Positions 17,562 through 26,248 of a stretch of 42,072 bases of DNA are shown here, in pieces (positions within the stretch are counted from its first letter, which is position 1; each line of letters opens with the position of its first letter). Under the pieces are notes generated by a model. It was given only the letters and a program-made list of their open reading frames with translations. It was not told the origin of the DNA and did not search any database. Origin of the DNA: Candidatus Anaerobiospirillum pullicola (GTDB lineage Bacteria; Pseudomonadota; Gammaproteobacteria; Enterobacterales; Succinivibrionaceae); assembly GCA_018884035.1 (NCBI GenBank), contig JAHLFE010000208.1:1-42072 (forward strand), written 5' to 3'. Both the position numbers and the translations under genes were made by a program.

Positions 17562-19658
17562 ATGGAAGCACTTTCTTTTCATAAAGTAGCGGCTTTATCC
17601 CTCAATACCCAAGCGTTGGGCGTGAAGCAGAACTTAGAGCGGATCTTACTGGCAGCGCAAGAGGCCAAGGCTCAAGGCAAGCAAGCCTTATTTGGTTGTG
17701 AGCTCTGTGTCAGCGGCATGGAATGCGATGACATGTTCTTAAGCCCAAGCTTCATTGCGAAGGTGCAGACGCTCTTACGTGAATTCCAGCAAAAGTTACC
17801 TGAGGACTTTATTGTCGGTGTGGGCGTTCCGCAGTATTTACAGGCCAAATGCTTTGCTGACCCTGAGTCCTTTTTAGCAGCGGTAGCCCCTCAAGGCAGT
17901 GTCACTGAGCATAGCGTCGAGGTGCAGGCTCAAGTGTCAAGCGAGGGCACGCTCACGGTAACGACACAAGAGGAAGTAAGTGAGCCTGTAGGTCCACTGG
18001 CAAGCTCTTACGTGCTGATGACACGTGATGAGATCCTCTTTACGGCACCTAGCAAACTGCAATTAGCACATGGCCGTACTGATTACTCGCAGCGCTATTT
18101 CAGTGCCGCCTATGATTTTCCTGGCTTTGATCTGGTGCATGGCTATGTAGCCCAGATTGGTACGAAAAAGGTCTTAGTGGCTTTTGGTGACTACCAATTC
18201 TTTATGTCGCCAGAGATGCAAGCTTATGTAGCAGATCATCACGACGACTTTGCTTTTATCTTGATGAGTGATGCCTACGGCTATGAAGTGGGCCGTCCAC
18301 AAGAAGTAGAGCAGCACTGCTTACTGCTGTCGCAAGTCTATTCGCTGCCTGTGATCAGCATTAACAACTTAGGCTGCGAGGGTGGTGGCACCATTTACGA
18401 CGGCCAGTGCATCTTTGTCGAAAACGCTGAGGTGGTATCGCGTGCTAACCTCTTCTCGTTTAAAGACTGGGTAATCACGACGGCGCAAAGCGGCATCTTA
18501 CCGGCCTTGAGTGTGTACGATGAGATGCTGAAGGCGGTAGCCTTAGGTCTGCATGATTGGCTCATTAAGACTCACTCTAAGGGCTTTGCGGTGTCCTTAT
18601 CTGGTGGTGCTGATTCGGCGCTGTGCTCTACCTGCGTGGTTTTAAGTCAGATTTATGCCTTACTTAACTTAGGCGTGACTAAGTACGTGCAGCAGCTGCA
18701 AAGCTTAGGGGTGCAACTTGATTATGGTCAGTTTACTAATGAGGTCGTGAGTGCTGCTGGTGTTGGCCCTTATGACAGCTCGCTGAGTGCTGAGATCATC
18801 AATGACCTCATTGAGGTGCTGAAGAAGTACGTGATCCCAGAGGTTTTATGGTGTGCCTATCAGGGCTCGGATTACTCTGGCTCGGTGACTCGTACTGCGG
18901 CCACAGAGATGGCCAAGTGCTTAGGTGCTAAGTTCTACCAGTGGTCGATTGCGCCAGTGGTTAAGGACTATGTGCAGACCTTAAATCAGGCCTTAGGTTA
19001 TGACCTGACATGGGAGCACGATGACATTGCGCTGCAGAACATTCAGGCGCGTTCTCGTCTGCCAAGCATTTGGCTGTTAGCCAACCATAAGAACTTCCTG
19101 CTGATTGCTACCTCGAATCTTTCTGAGGCGGCTGTAGGTTATTGCACCATGGACGGTGATACTGCCGGTGGCCTGTCACCTATTGCAGGTATTGGCAAGA
19201 GCACCATTTTAAAGATCAATCGCCAGATTGTAGCTGAGGGCATTGCCTTAGATGGCTTTGAGCAGCGCTTTATGGTGCCAGCCATGAGCTACATCGTAGC
19301 GCAGGCGCCAACGGCGGAGTTACGTCCAGGAGGTGAGCAGACGGATGAGAAGGACTTAATGCCATATCCGCTTTTGGATACCATTCGTAAGCTCTTTACG
19401 GTGGATGTGCTGCTTCCTGAGGAGATTATCGCGGAGCTGTGCGCGCATAAGAACGACAAGTATGCAGAGGTGACGACCAAGGTGGGCGTAGCCACTGATG
19501 AAGACATTAAGGTTTGCGTACAGCGCTTCTTTAGATTCTTCCAGCGCAATCAGTGGAAGCGTGAGCGTTATGCGGTGGGCTTCCATATTGAGGCGGATGA
19601 CTCCAGTCCAAAGGGCTACTTACGCTTCCCAGTGTTAAGCTCGTCGCTTTTAGACTAA
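17562..19658 (+). CDS. nadE: NAD+ synthetase with degenerate glutaminase domain
   Basis: Final step of NAD biosynthesis: ATP-dependent amidation of nicotinate adenine dinucleotide. The N-terminal carbon-nitrogen hydrolase-type domain (about 1-320) normally supplies ammonia from glutamine; the C-terminal domain is the synthetase, with the P-loop SGGADS (359-364 counted from the upstream GTG at 17526), then IATSNLSEAAVGYCTMDGD and the C-terminal KRERYAVGFHIE. In the glutaminase domain the Glu (FGCELCVSG, Glu59) and Lys (APSKLQL, Lys177) are present, but the strand-end motif that should hold the nucleophile (family pattern EICED) reads VAFGDYQFF, with Gly221 (codon 18186-18188) at the Cys position. 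A roughly 55-residue insertion precedes it. I chose the ATG at 17562 over the GTG because the fold begins there. A strong terminator follows. Confidence 0.93.
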   Translation: MEALSFHKVAALSLNTQALGVKQNLERILLAAQEAKAQGKQALFGCELCVSGMECDDMFLSPSFIAKVQTLLREFQQKLPEDFIVGVGVPQYLQAKCFADPESFLAAVAPQGSVTEHSVEVQAQVSSEGTLTVTTQEEVSEPVGPLASSYVLMTRDEILFTAPSKLQLAHGRTDYSQRYFSAAYDFPGFDLVHGYVAQIGTKKVLVAFGDYQFFMSPEMQAYVADHHDDFAFILMSDAYGYEVGRPQEVEQHCLLLSQVYSLPVISINNLGCEGGGTIYDGQCIFVENAEVVSRANLFSFKDWVITTAQSGILPALSVYDEMLKAVALGLHDWLIKTHSKGFAVSLSGGADSALCSTCVVLSQIYALLNLGVTKYVQQLQSLGVQLDYGQFTNEVVSAAGVGPYDSSLSAEIINDLIEVLKKYVIPEVLWCAYQGSDYSGSVTRTAATEMAKCLGAKFYQWSIAPVVKDYVQTLNQALGYDLTWEHDDIALQNIQARSRLPSIWLLANHKNFLLIATSNLSEAAVGYCTMDGDTAGGLSPIAGIGKSTILKINRQIVAEGIALDGFEQRFMVPAMSYIVAQAPTAELRPGGEQTDEKDLMPYPLLDTIRKLFTVDVLLPEEIIAELCAHKNDKYAEVTTKVGVATDEDIKVCVQRFFRFFQRNQWKRERYAVGFHIEADDSSPKGYLRFPVLSSSLLD

Positions 19659-19698
19659 GAGTCTCGTAGCTACGTGGTCGCATTAGGAAGGTATGCGG

Positions 19699-19751
19699 CA
19701 AAAGGCCTCTGTTGCTATCTTGTTTTGAGGTAGTGGCAGGGGCTTTTTGTT
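19699..19751 (+). terminator. nadE terminator
   Basis: A 15-bp stem (19705-19719 with 19729-19743) in which several pairs are G-U only when read as plus-strand RNA, a 9-base loop, and then TTTTTGTTT. The G-U pattern fixes the strand. Confidence 0.85.
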
Positions 19752-19944
19752 TGGTGATGGTCACAGTTGCTGCGGCAATGTATGCTCTATGGCAGGTGAT
19801 AGCAAAAGGGCGCCAAGCTCGAGGTGAGCCCAGCTCCTTATGTGTGGCTAACGAGCCAATGATAACGACATGATGCAGAGGCCGCCCGTTAAGATGGGAA
19901 GGCCAGTAGAGTCGCTATTCTATGCTGCTGAGCATAGCAGTATG

Positions 19945-20034
19945 TTACTTAGACAAATTATGAACCCGCCAAACAAGTAGATTGCCGAAGGCAATGACAC
20001 TAACTAAGAGAAAAATCGCACCGCCTAAATCCAT
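19945..20034 (-). CDS. 29-aa single-pass membrane peptide
   Basis: Too short for ordinary gene finding. The ATG at 20034 is preceded at six bases by a very strong SD (TTGGGAGGA). The product begins MDLGGAIFLLVSVIAFGN and ends LLVWRVHNLSK: one hydrophobic helix followed by a short basic tail, implying the C-terminus stays in the cytoplasm. Such peptides often stabilise or regulate a larger membrane complex; the nearest membrane protein is the MFS exporter upstream on the same strand, but the exporter's terminator lies between them. I do not recognise the family (it is not CydX, AcrZ or KdpF as I remember them). Confidence 0.6.
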   Translation of the reverse strand: MDLGGAIFLLVSVIAFGNLLVWRVHNLSK

Positions 20035-20116
20035 GTCTTTTCCTCCCAAGGCTAGAAGCAAACAGCGAGTTTGTCGCTATCAATACCAATGCTGCAAAGT
20101 GCGGCTTTTGCCCCTG

Positions 20117-20148
20117 CAAAAACAACAAAGGCGCACCGTAGTGCGCCT
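20117..20148 (-). terminator. Terminator of the MFS exporter gene
   Basis: On the minus strand AGGCGCAC-TACG-GTGCGCCT is followed by TTGTTGTTTTT, about 50 bases past the exporter stop codon. Confidence 0.85.
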
Positions 20149-20194
20149 CGTCGCTGGGTTGAAGTTGTGTCAGAGCTAAGCTCTGCTTCTGCTG

Positions 20195-21559
20195 TTATTG
20201 CTTGGCTTCATCTTGGAGGTTGGCTTTCGCTTGGGCCGCTTCCTGAGCGCGCTCAGCACGTACTTGCGCTAAGTTCTGCTGCTCGCGCGCCATATCTTGC
20301 GCCACTTCCTTGGCTGCCTGCTCCTTGATCTCCTTGATGATGTCTTGTGCAGGACGCTCGTGTAAGGTCTCTTGTGGACGACCACGCACCGCCGCTGGCA
20401 TCTTTAAGTACACCGTCAGGGCAATCATTACCAGAATACATCCTGAGACAAAAAAGATACTGGCTAAGTTCACGTAGGTGGCAATCAGACCGCCAATGAG
20501 CGGGCCAATGGCACCACCAATCTGCTGCGCCGAGAAGAGCATACCAAAGGCGGAGCCACGCTCAAGAGGTGAGGTCAGGTTGATGACCATGGCGTTGGCT
20601 GATGGGAAGATACCAGAGAATCCTAAGCCCACACAGAATTGCAAGATCGCAAATGGTACGAGGGTATTCGGCAAGAACTGGCAAGCGATTAAGACACCGG
20701 CAGCCGTAAGTGAGGTGACCAAGGTCTTAAAGAAACCGATGCTCTGACCACGACGCCCCCAGATTGGTGCGGCAATAGCGCCAGCGATACCTGAGAGCGA
20801 AAACACTAAGCCGGAAATTAAGATCAGATTGTCATTGTGGCCACGTAACTCACCAATGTACAAGGTCATGATTGGCTGCAGCAGCAGAATCACCATGTTG
20901 GTAAGGCCGGTGGCAAAGAGGATCATTGGTAAGCCCGCACGGTTAAAGAGCTCGCGATAAGATGGAGCTGGAGCCTTTTTGTGCTCTGGGGCTTTTGATG
21001 GCTCTTTGATAAAGAAGATAGTCACCAAGGTGATGATAATGAGCGCACCAGCGGCAATGAAGAATGAGGTGCGAATACCAAAAGCCTCGGCTAAAACACC
21101 GCCAAAGAGAGGGCCTAAGATACCACCGCAGATATTGGCACTCTGCATCACGCCCATGCAGATACCAACCTTATTCTTTGGGGTGTAAGAGGAGACTAAG
21201 GCTAATGATGCTGGCCACAAACCGGCGGCAAAGCCCTGTAGGATACGCACAAAGAACATCTGCAGTGGGGTTTGCACTAAGCCACCGCATAAGTAGGTCA
21301 GGGCAATCAGACTGCTGGATCTGATAATCATCAGCTTCTTTCCTTTGGAGTCGGTCATCTTGCCCCAGATAGGAGCCATAACCGCACACACGGCAAAGGA
21401 GATGGCAAAGATAGCACCTGTCCACATGTTGAGGGTTTCTGGATTTGCCCCTAACTCGTCACGCAAGTATAGAGGTAAAAACGGTATCAACATGGTGTAA
21501 CTTGCAGACATCAAGACGACGTTGCAAGTCATGATAGCGAGGACAACCTTCCAGTTCAC
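20195..21559 (-). CDS. MdtG-like MFS multidrug efflux transporter (DHA1)
   Basis: A 454-aa, 12-helix inner-membrane antiporter. The first half has the DHA1 layout: a helix-1 segment ending LIPFLPLYL, then LNMWTGAIFAISFAVCAVMA before the loop 2-3 motif PIWGKMTDSKGKKLM (motif A, G-x-x-x-D-x-x-G-x-x), FVRILQGFAAGLWPA (motif B region with Arg), and GPLFGGVLAEAFGIRTSFF (motif C). These match MdtG closely in order and wording. The second half repeats the motifs (PIWGRRGQSIGF). A C-terminal tail of about 60 residues is charged, Gln/Ala-rich and probably a cytoplasmic coiled coil, longer than in MdtG. Start GTG at 21559 with GAGGAGGG eight bases upstream. Substrate unknown. The gene has its own terminator. 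Confidence 0.88.
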   Translation of the reverse strand: MNWKVVLAIMTCNVVLMSASYTMLIPFLPLYLRDELGANPETLNMWTGAIFAISFAVCAVMAPIWGKMTDSKGKKLMIIRSSSLIALTYLCGGLVQTPLQMFFVRILQGFAAGLWPASLALVSSYTPKNKVGICMGVMQSANICGGILGPLFGGVLAEAFGIRTSFFIAAGALIIITLVTIFFIKEPSKAPEHKKAPAPSYRELFNRAGLPMILFATGLTNMVILLLQPIMTLYIGELRGHNDNLILISGLVFSLSGIAGAIAAPIWGRRGQSIGFFKTLVTSLTAAGVLIACQFLPNTLVPFAILQFCVGLGFSGIFPSANAMVINLTSPLERGSAFGMLFSAQQIGGAIGPLIGGLIATYVNLASIFFVSGCILVMIALTVYLKMPAAVRGRPQETLHERPAQDIIKEIKEQAAKEVAQDMAREQQNLAQVRAERAQEAAQAKANLQDEAKQ

Positions 21560-22572
21560 AGCAGCATCCCTCCTCTAAGAGTATGTAGTACTTCGGGGGC
21601 TGTAGATGTTTAGCACCAGCAGGAGGTAAAGAGCGGTTAGCCGTGACGGGACGACTGCGCGCGTAAGCCTTACCCTTGCCTTAAGCATCGGCAATGAGGT
21701 ATCTGAGCACATGCTCGTATCCAGAGGGATAGGGCTGGCTCAGGGCTAGGTGGAGGTGTGACTGTCACCATGTCGAGGTCACAGCCATCTACAGCGATGA
21801 CAAAGCCAGAGGTAGCAACGGGGTAACTAAAATCACAGAGGAAAACCGTGGTCACAAGAACCCAGTGCTTAAGCCAAACTGTGCTCTTTTGCTTTGCGCT
21901 CTGGTGAGGCTAAAACCAGCCAGAGGTGCGTGGTTGCGTTTTCTGGGGTGGAGTAACTAACCACAGGTGATGCGACCACGCATAAGGCAGAGATAGGAAC
22001 AAAAAGCATTAAGCTCTGAGCTTACCTAAGGCGTGCTTGTTTGTATTGGGCGGGGGCGCGCGCAGCTTTGGCGCTTGCTTAGCAGAAGATAGGAGAAAGT
22101 AGTGCTCAATGGTATTTCGAGGCGGGGTGAGGCCTACCAGCAGTGCAACAGCACTGGGCATAGCGACAAAGCACAGAGGATAGTGATTGTAAGTGAAGAG
22201 GAGTAGAATGCTGGCTGGGATGCTTAGGCTTAGACGTGCAGAGGGATCACGTTCAAGACGTGACTCTTTGGGTGTACACAGCGTAGCATCGCATACCAAC
22301 AGGAAGGCACTACAGAACACCAGCCTCCTGTGTGCATTGCCCCGAAATACTGCGTGGTCCGCAGTCCAAGCAAAGCAAGTAATGGCGCTCAGTATAGTCT
22401 CATTTACAGGCAAAACAAGAGCGCATGCTCACAGACCGCACTTGTCAGTTGGCGCTGACAGCAAGGAAAGGCAGGGGGCTCCCTAGAAAAATCAGGAATT
22501 TAAGCCAAAGTTACCGCTGCTCCTACGGGCAATAGCTCATAATGGTTGTGTAGATGATAGTGCGCAATTGGT

Positions 22573-22599
22573 GCTTGCTTGCTTGCTTGCTTGCTTGCT
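22573..22599. repeat. GCTT tetranucleotide repeat (6 copies)
   Basis: Six perfect GCTT units plus a partial one. A change in copy number would shift frame, but no real gene covers it. Confidence 0.85.
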
Positions 22600-22623
22600 G
22601 GCGGCGTCGGTATTTCTGATCTC

Positions 22624-22743
22624 CTCAGAGTTTGGTTGATATGGCACCAACACTACTCCAAGGTTGGTCACATCAAACACCATCACATGGGATCCCATGC
22701 TTGATCGCAGGGCTGCTACTTTTTGGTATCCCCAAACTCTGAG
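22624..22743. repeat. 120-bp inverted-repeat element with central palindrome
   Basis: Perfect 12-bp inverted ends CTCAGAGTTTGG/CCAAACTCTGAG bracket 120 bp. The interior contains the 14-bp perfect palindrome CATGGGATCCCATG (22686-22699). The layout resembles a small non-autonomous mobile element. No second copy was found in the window. Confidence 0.5.
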
Positions 22744-22916
22744 TAGAGCCGGTATTTCGCTCTTAGCTCTTAGCCTATTGCCGTTAACACAGAGGAACCT
22801 TAGCGTTAGCGCCCACACCCATCAAAGATGGAGACAAAGGTAGCGAGTAGGGACAGGTAGCCACACTCCCAAGGCATATTACCGCAGCAAAGCACGGTAC
22901 TGCCTCGCTGGGGGAA

Positions 22917-22934
22917 CATCATCATCATCATCAT
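22917..22934. repeat. CAT trinucleotide repeat (6 copies)
   Basis: Six CAT units in non-coding DNA before the trb terminator. Confidence 0.85.
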
Positions 22935-23032
22935 CACCACCTTTTGGTTCTTTTGGTGGATATAGCCAAGATTCGCCAAAGGCCGTAATGTTGTCAGCAA
23001 CTTTCCTTAGAGGCTTGCTGCGCGTACCAGCT

Positions 23033-23070
23033 AAAAAGGCGGTAGCCACTTGCATCTTGTGGCTGCCGCC
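23033..23070 (-). terminator. Terminator of the trb operon
   Basis: On the minus strand GGCGG-C-AGCCAC pairs with GTGGCT-A-CCGCC (one mismatch) around a 9-base loop, then TTTTT. It lies 76 bases past the trbL stop and is the only strong terminator I find on this strand between trbB and here. Confidence 0.88.
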
Positions 23071-23145
23071 CTAAGTTAGAGCAACACTCCTTGCGTTTGT
23101 AACCCGTTGCCTATGAGCATAGCTTTGCCTATGAGCTCATAGCTC

Positions 23146-24081
23146 TTATTTGGTTTGTACCACTTGAAATGGCCCCGCTAAGTTCTGCGGTGTGAAGTAC
23201 ACCAAAGATGCCACAATGTGCGGCAGCACCAAGGACAAAAATAAGATAAAGAACATCACAAAGAGCACAAAACCAGCATCTTGGATGGAGATGATCTGAC
23301 CATTGGCAATGATCAGCCTTAAGTGCTCGGTCATGTCCGAGATCACGAGTTGACCTACCTTAATGATAAAGCACAGGCTAAACAGTCGCAGACCAAAGGC
23401 AAGAACCAGCTTGATGTAGTTAAAGGCCAAATTCTGCGTAAACGAGAGCACACCAAAAGCGATCACCACCACGCCCATCACCGCGACAAAGAAGGCAACA
23501 ATGTAGGTGATGACATAGTTTAAGATGATGAAGACGATGAGCAGGTAGAACGGTATCATGAAGAGGAGATAGAACACCACGTTGCGCGTCGTGAGGCTCA
23601 GAGCAAACTCTTCTGCAAGATGAAAGAAGTCAATCATCATGCGCAGCACATCCTGATAGCCGTCACCACTGGATTCGCTATAGGCCATGCTGGTAAAAGA
23701 GGCAATGATGTCGCGGGAGAAGTCATAGCCGTTAATAATGAGAAACTTGCAGATGCCAATGACGAGGCATAAGCGCACAATCACTGCCATAAAGTCCTGT
23801 AAGCCGCCTTGTTTGAGCAGTATCAGCTTGATGCCAGAGAGCACCACTGCAAATCCCGCCAGTAAAAACATCAGCCCCGAAGCATAGCGGACGACCTTAT
23901 CATTGAGATCGAGGATCTCGGCCTCGTAGAGATATACCACATCGGCCATGTTTAATTGATTGACAATTGGCTCCGCCTGTACGGAGGTGGAGACCAGCAA
24001 GGCCAGCAAAGGGAGCAGTACTGCGCAACAAGCACGTGGCAGCATGCTCAGCAGCAAGCTGAAAAAGCGAGAATTACACAT
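23146..24081 (-). CDS. trbL: TrbL/VirB6 polytopic inner-membrane T4SS protein
   Basis: A 311-aa protein with a signal-like N-terminus (RACCAVLLPLLALLVSTSVQA) and five to six further hydrophobic helices, including FLLAGFAVVLSGIKLILLKQGG and a long FYLLFMIPFYLLIVFIILNYVITYIVAFFVAVMGVVV block, as in TrbL/VirB6, which forms part of the DNA/protein path through the inner membrane. It lacks the long soluble C-terminus of RP4 TrbL. AAGGAGATAGCCT precedes the ATG. Last gene of the operon, followed by the terminator. Order and topology together support the call. Confidence 0.8.
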   Translation of the reverse strand: MCNSRFFSLLLSMLPRACCAVLLPLLALLVSTSVQAEPIVNQLNMADVVYLYEAEILDLNDKVVRYASGLMFLLAGFAVVLSGIKLILLKQGGLQDFMAVIVRLCLVIGICKFLIINGYDFSRDIIASFTSMAYSESSGDGYQDVLRMMIDFFHLAEEFALSLTTRNVVFYLLFMIPFYLLIVFIILNYVITYIVAFFVAVMGVVVIAFGVLSFTQNLAFNYIKLVLAFGLRLFSLCFIIKVGQLVISDMTEHLRLIIANGQIISIQDAGFVLFVMFFILFLSLVLPHIVASLVYFTPQNLAGPFQVVQTK

Positions 24082-24288
24082 AGGCTATCTCCTTGGCGTG
24101 CAGTAAAGGGCACGCAGCAAGAGGTGCTGGAGCGACCTTGAATCACAAGAGCGACTAAGGACACCAATAGATGATCACGACCTTAAGAGGTGGCATCGCG
24201 CAGCAGGTGTTCTGCAAAGGCAGCAGAGCGGAGTTGTCAGGGGCGGGCGCTGCTACAAGCAAGCAGCTCCTAAAGCCATCACCCTGCT

Positions 24289-25875
24289 TTAGTGCTGACG
24301 GCTTTGCATGCTGGACACTAAGCCCAGCTCCTGTAAGGACTTGTGCAGCGCCGCATGGTTGTGGCGCTTTGGTACTTGCAGGTGACGCACCTTACGGTTG
24401 CGCTTGACTACATGCAGGTGTGAACGGGGCGTTACAACGTGGCTCATGGTGTGGCTGACGCCGTCCATAAGAGTCGTGCTCATCAGTACTGCTACCGCCT
24501 CATTTACAGAAGTACCCTCAGTGGTGGTCGTGGCCACTGGCAGCGCTGGCTGCTGGGGCTCACTTTTAGTGCCGTCGCTTACCGCCTGTGGGGGCAGCAC
24601 TGACGAGTGCTCCGCTGTAGCTGGCTCTGCCACCTCCTCGGTGGTAAGTTCTTCCTCAGCACCACTGTTGACGGCAGCAGCGTTACCCTCAGTCTCTAAG
24701 TCAACAAAAAGAGGCAGGTCGGCAGACTTAGCCGAGCTGTTATGCTCTTGAGATGCGCTCATGTTCTCAGGCGCATGCTGTCCCTCTGCCGAAGTAGTTG
24801 GAGTGCTGTGCCCCGTAGCGGCGGTTGGCGTGCTTGCAGGCGTCTCAGTTGGCGCTGAAGCGTCAGAAGTGGTTGGCGCAGTTGGCTTTGGCTTCTGCGT
24901 GGCTGCAGGATGGGGAGCCTTTTGGCTTTGTGGGACAGTGTTGTCCTGTGGAGCAGTTTTTTCCTGTGCGGAGGCCTGTTGGGCGTCGGCATTGGCCTTA
25001 CGCTTACGTGCTGCCTTTAACGCCGCATGATGACGTGCTTGCTTTTGCGCTTGTTTCTTGGCCTCAGCAGACGCCAATTCCTCGCGTACAAAAGCTGAGC
25101 TTGCATTAGGGGCAAATGGGGCGCAGATAAAGCCTGCGGCGTATTCTGGCTTGTAGCTTAAGCTTAAGAGCTTAAACTCCATCTCCGGATCGAAGTAGCG
25201 ATCACGTGGCAGCCATTGCACCACGTCATTCTGTTGCGTGATGAGCTGTAACGCGTGTAAGCGTCCCAGCTGCTTGTGCAGGGTCTTGTGTGGGAAGAGA
25301 GCTTGCAGCTCGGTGACATGGCAGCAGCTTACGCCCTGTAACAGCAGGGTCAGCGCTAACATGTTGCGATCGATACTGCGGCTTAAGAGGGCTCCAGTAG
25401 GCATGTTGACGCCAAACTGGCTTAAGTGGCCGTATTGATAGGCTGCCACCATTTCCTGCAGGTCACGTGGCTCTTGCTGCTCGGGCTTAAAGTCAGGATC
25501 GACTGGCACCAGATAGCTGTGGTTCTCGTAGTGACGCACACAGTTGAGGGCCTGCAACATGTTGATGTTGCGGGTAAAGACTTGGGGGCTTAAGTGGCAG
25601 GCCTGACGTAAAGTCTCGTCATCTAAGCCATGGAAGTGCTGCAGCGCCGCAAAAATGAGGTTAGCAGGCTGTGATAAGTAGCCTGCATCGTAGGCTTCTA
25701 AGTGCAGGGTAACAGTGGTGTTACCCACGGTAATGTTACGCACAGTTGGCACCTGCTCTGGCTTGTTCTCAGGGGTTAAGCGCAGAGCAGGGTTGCTACT
25801 GCTGGTAGCTGTAGGGCGGGAGCTGGTTCTGCTCTCTGGGGGCAGAGGCATGGAGTCTTTGCTGTCTTGAGGCAT
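24289..25875 (-). CDS. Tandem winged-helix-like protein in the trbK position
   Basis: A 528-aa protein not recognised as a known T4SS component. No signal peptide or membrane segment, so cytoplasmic. Residues about 65-125 (LIFAALQHFHGLDDETLRQA followed by a recognition-helix-like NINMLQALNCVRHYEN) and about 168-220 (a second LQALFPHKTLHKQLGRLHAL unit) each look like a winged helix-turn-helix. A low-complexity Ala/Thr/Pro/Gln-rich region spans about 275-480, and the C-terminus is basic (VVKRNRKVRHLQVPKRHNH). It lies between trbJ and trbL, where IncP operons carry the small entry-exclusion lipoprotein TrbK; it shares nothing with that. A DNA-binding regulator or processing factor is plausible but inferred. 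SD AAGGAT before the ATG. Confidence 0.7.
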   Translation of the reverse strand: MPQDSKDSMPLPPESRTSSRPTATSSSNPALRLTPENKPEQVPTVRNITVGNTTVTLHLEAYDAGYLSQPANLIFAALQHFHGLDDETLRQACHLSPQVFTRNINMLQALNCVRHYENHSYLVPVDPDFKPEQQEPRDLQEMVAAYQYGHLSQFGVNMPTGALLSRSIDRNMLALTLLLQGVSCCHVTELQALFPHKTLHKQLGRLHALQLITQQNDVVQWLPRDRYFDPEMEFKLLSLSYKPEYAAGFICAPFAPNASSAFVREELASAEAKKQAQKQARHHAALKAARKRKANADAQQASAQEKTAPQDNTVPQSQKAPHPAATQKPKPTAPTTSDASAPTETPASTPTAATGHSTPTTSAEGQHAPENMSASQEHNSSAKSADLPLFVDLETEGNAAAVNSGAEEELTTEEVAEPATAEHSSVLPPQAVSDGTKSEPQQPALPVATTTTEGTSVNEAVAVLMSTTLMDGVSHTMSHVVTPRSHLHVVKRNRKVRHLQVPKRHNHAALHKSLQELGLVSSMQSRQH

Positions 25876-26248
25876 AGTCAGAATCCTTTTTTCAAGGGCG
25901 GTAGCAGTGGCGTGTGGGCTGCGGCAGCTGCCATTGTGGTTGCAGCAACAGCTGTGGTTGCAGCTGTAGCGGCCGCCGTAACAGCAGCTGTGCTCCGCCC
26001 TGAGGGGTGGGGTGCCGTAAGGAATGACTGACCTAACAGATGACGGACTTTAGGGTAATCATGGTGCAAAGTCTTAAGATAGGATTAGACTCACCTGCAC
26101 CATTAATCTCGAGGTGAGTGACGTTTCCAGCACTCATCCCTTTCTCCGTCATTTATTCGATCACTCATTCCTAAGTGAGTTCGTGTAAGTGATCTCGAGA
26201 CACCATGTGTTATTTGGTTGTTGGCCGTGGGCTCCACGGGCGCAGAGC
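25876..26248. other. 373-bp gap inside the trb operon
   Basis: Non-coding stretch between trbJ and the 528-aa gene, filled largely by repeat element copy 2 and a small CCGTGG/CCACGG hairpin (about 26227-26241) just past trbJ. A short frame at 25878-26069 starts inside the repeat and is not supported. Confidence 0.6.
26021..26171. repeat. MITE-like element, copy 2 (151 bp, full length)
   Basis: Full-length version of the element at 619-753. The 28-base ends (GGAATGACTGACC...ATGACGGAC and, inverted, GGAATGAGTGATC...ATGACGGAG) agree at about 22 positions. TAA flanks both sides, a possible 3-bp target duplication. An inner stem CTCACCT/AGGTGAG is perfect here. It sits in the transcribed gap between trbJ and the 528-aa gene, so its hairpin would form in the operon mRNA. 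Confidence 0.78.

Larger units (their letters stand above)
19659..20194. other. Gap between nadE and the exporter, with one tiny gene
   Basis: Holds the nadE terminator, the 29-codon gene at 19945-20034 and the exporter's terminator. Nothing else is seen. Confidence 0.6.
21560..23145. other. 1.6-kb gene-free region between exporter and trb operon
   Basis: Holds a GCTT repeat (22573-22599), an inverted-repeat element (22624-22743), a CAT repeat (22917-22934) and the terminator of the trb operon (23033-23070). Short frames at 22537-22818 and 22806-23000 on the minus strand run through these repeats and are not supported as genes. Confidence 0.6.

Noticed and set aside
22537..22818. 93-codon frame with a faint transposase-like beta-barrel look
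   Set aside because: It runs through the inverted-repeat element and the GCTT repeat (coding SKQASKQAS), has no SD, and the resemblance is too weak to name.
22806..23000. 64-codon frame with six Met in a row
   Set aside because: The Met run is only the CAT trinucleotide repeat read on the minus strand; there is no SD.
25878..26069. 63-codon frame in the trbK position
   Set aside because: It begins inside the repeat element, is mostly Ala/Thr, and lacks a lipobox or SD.
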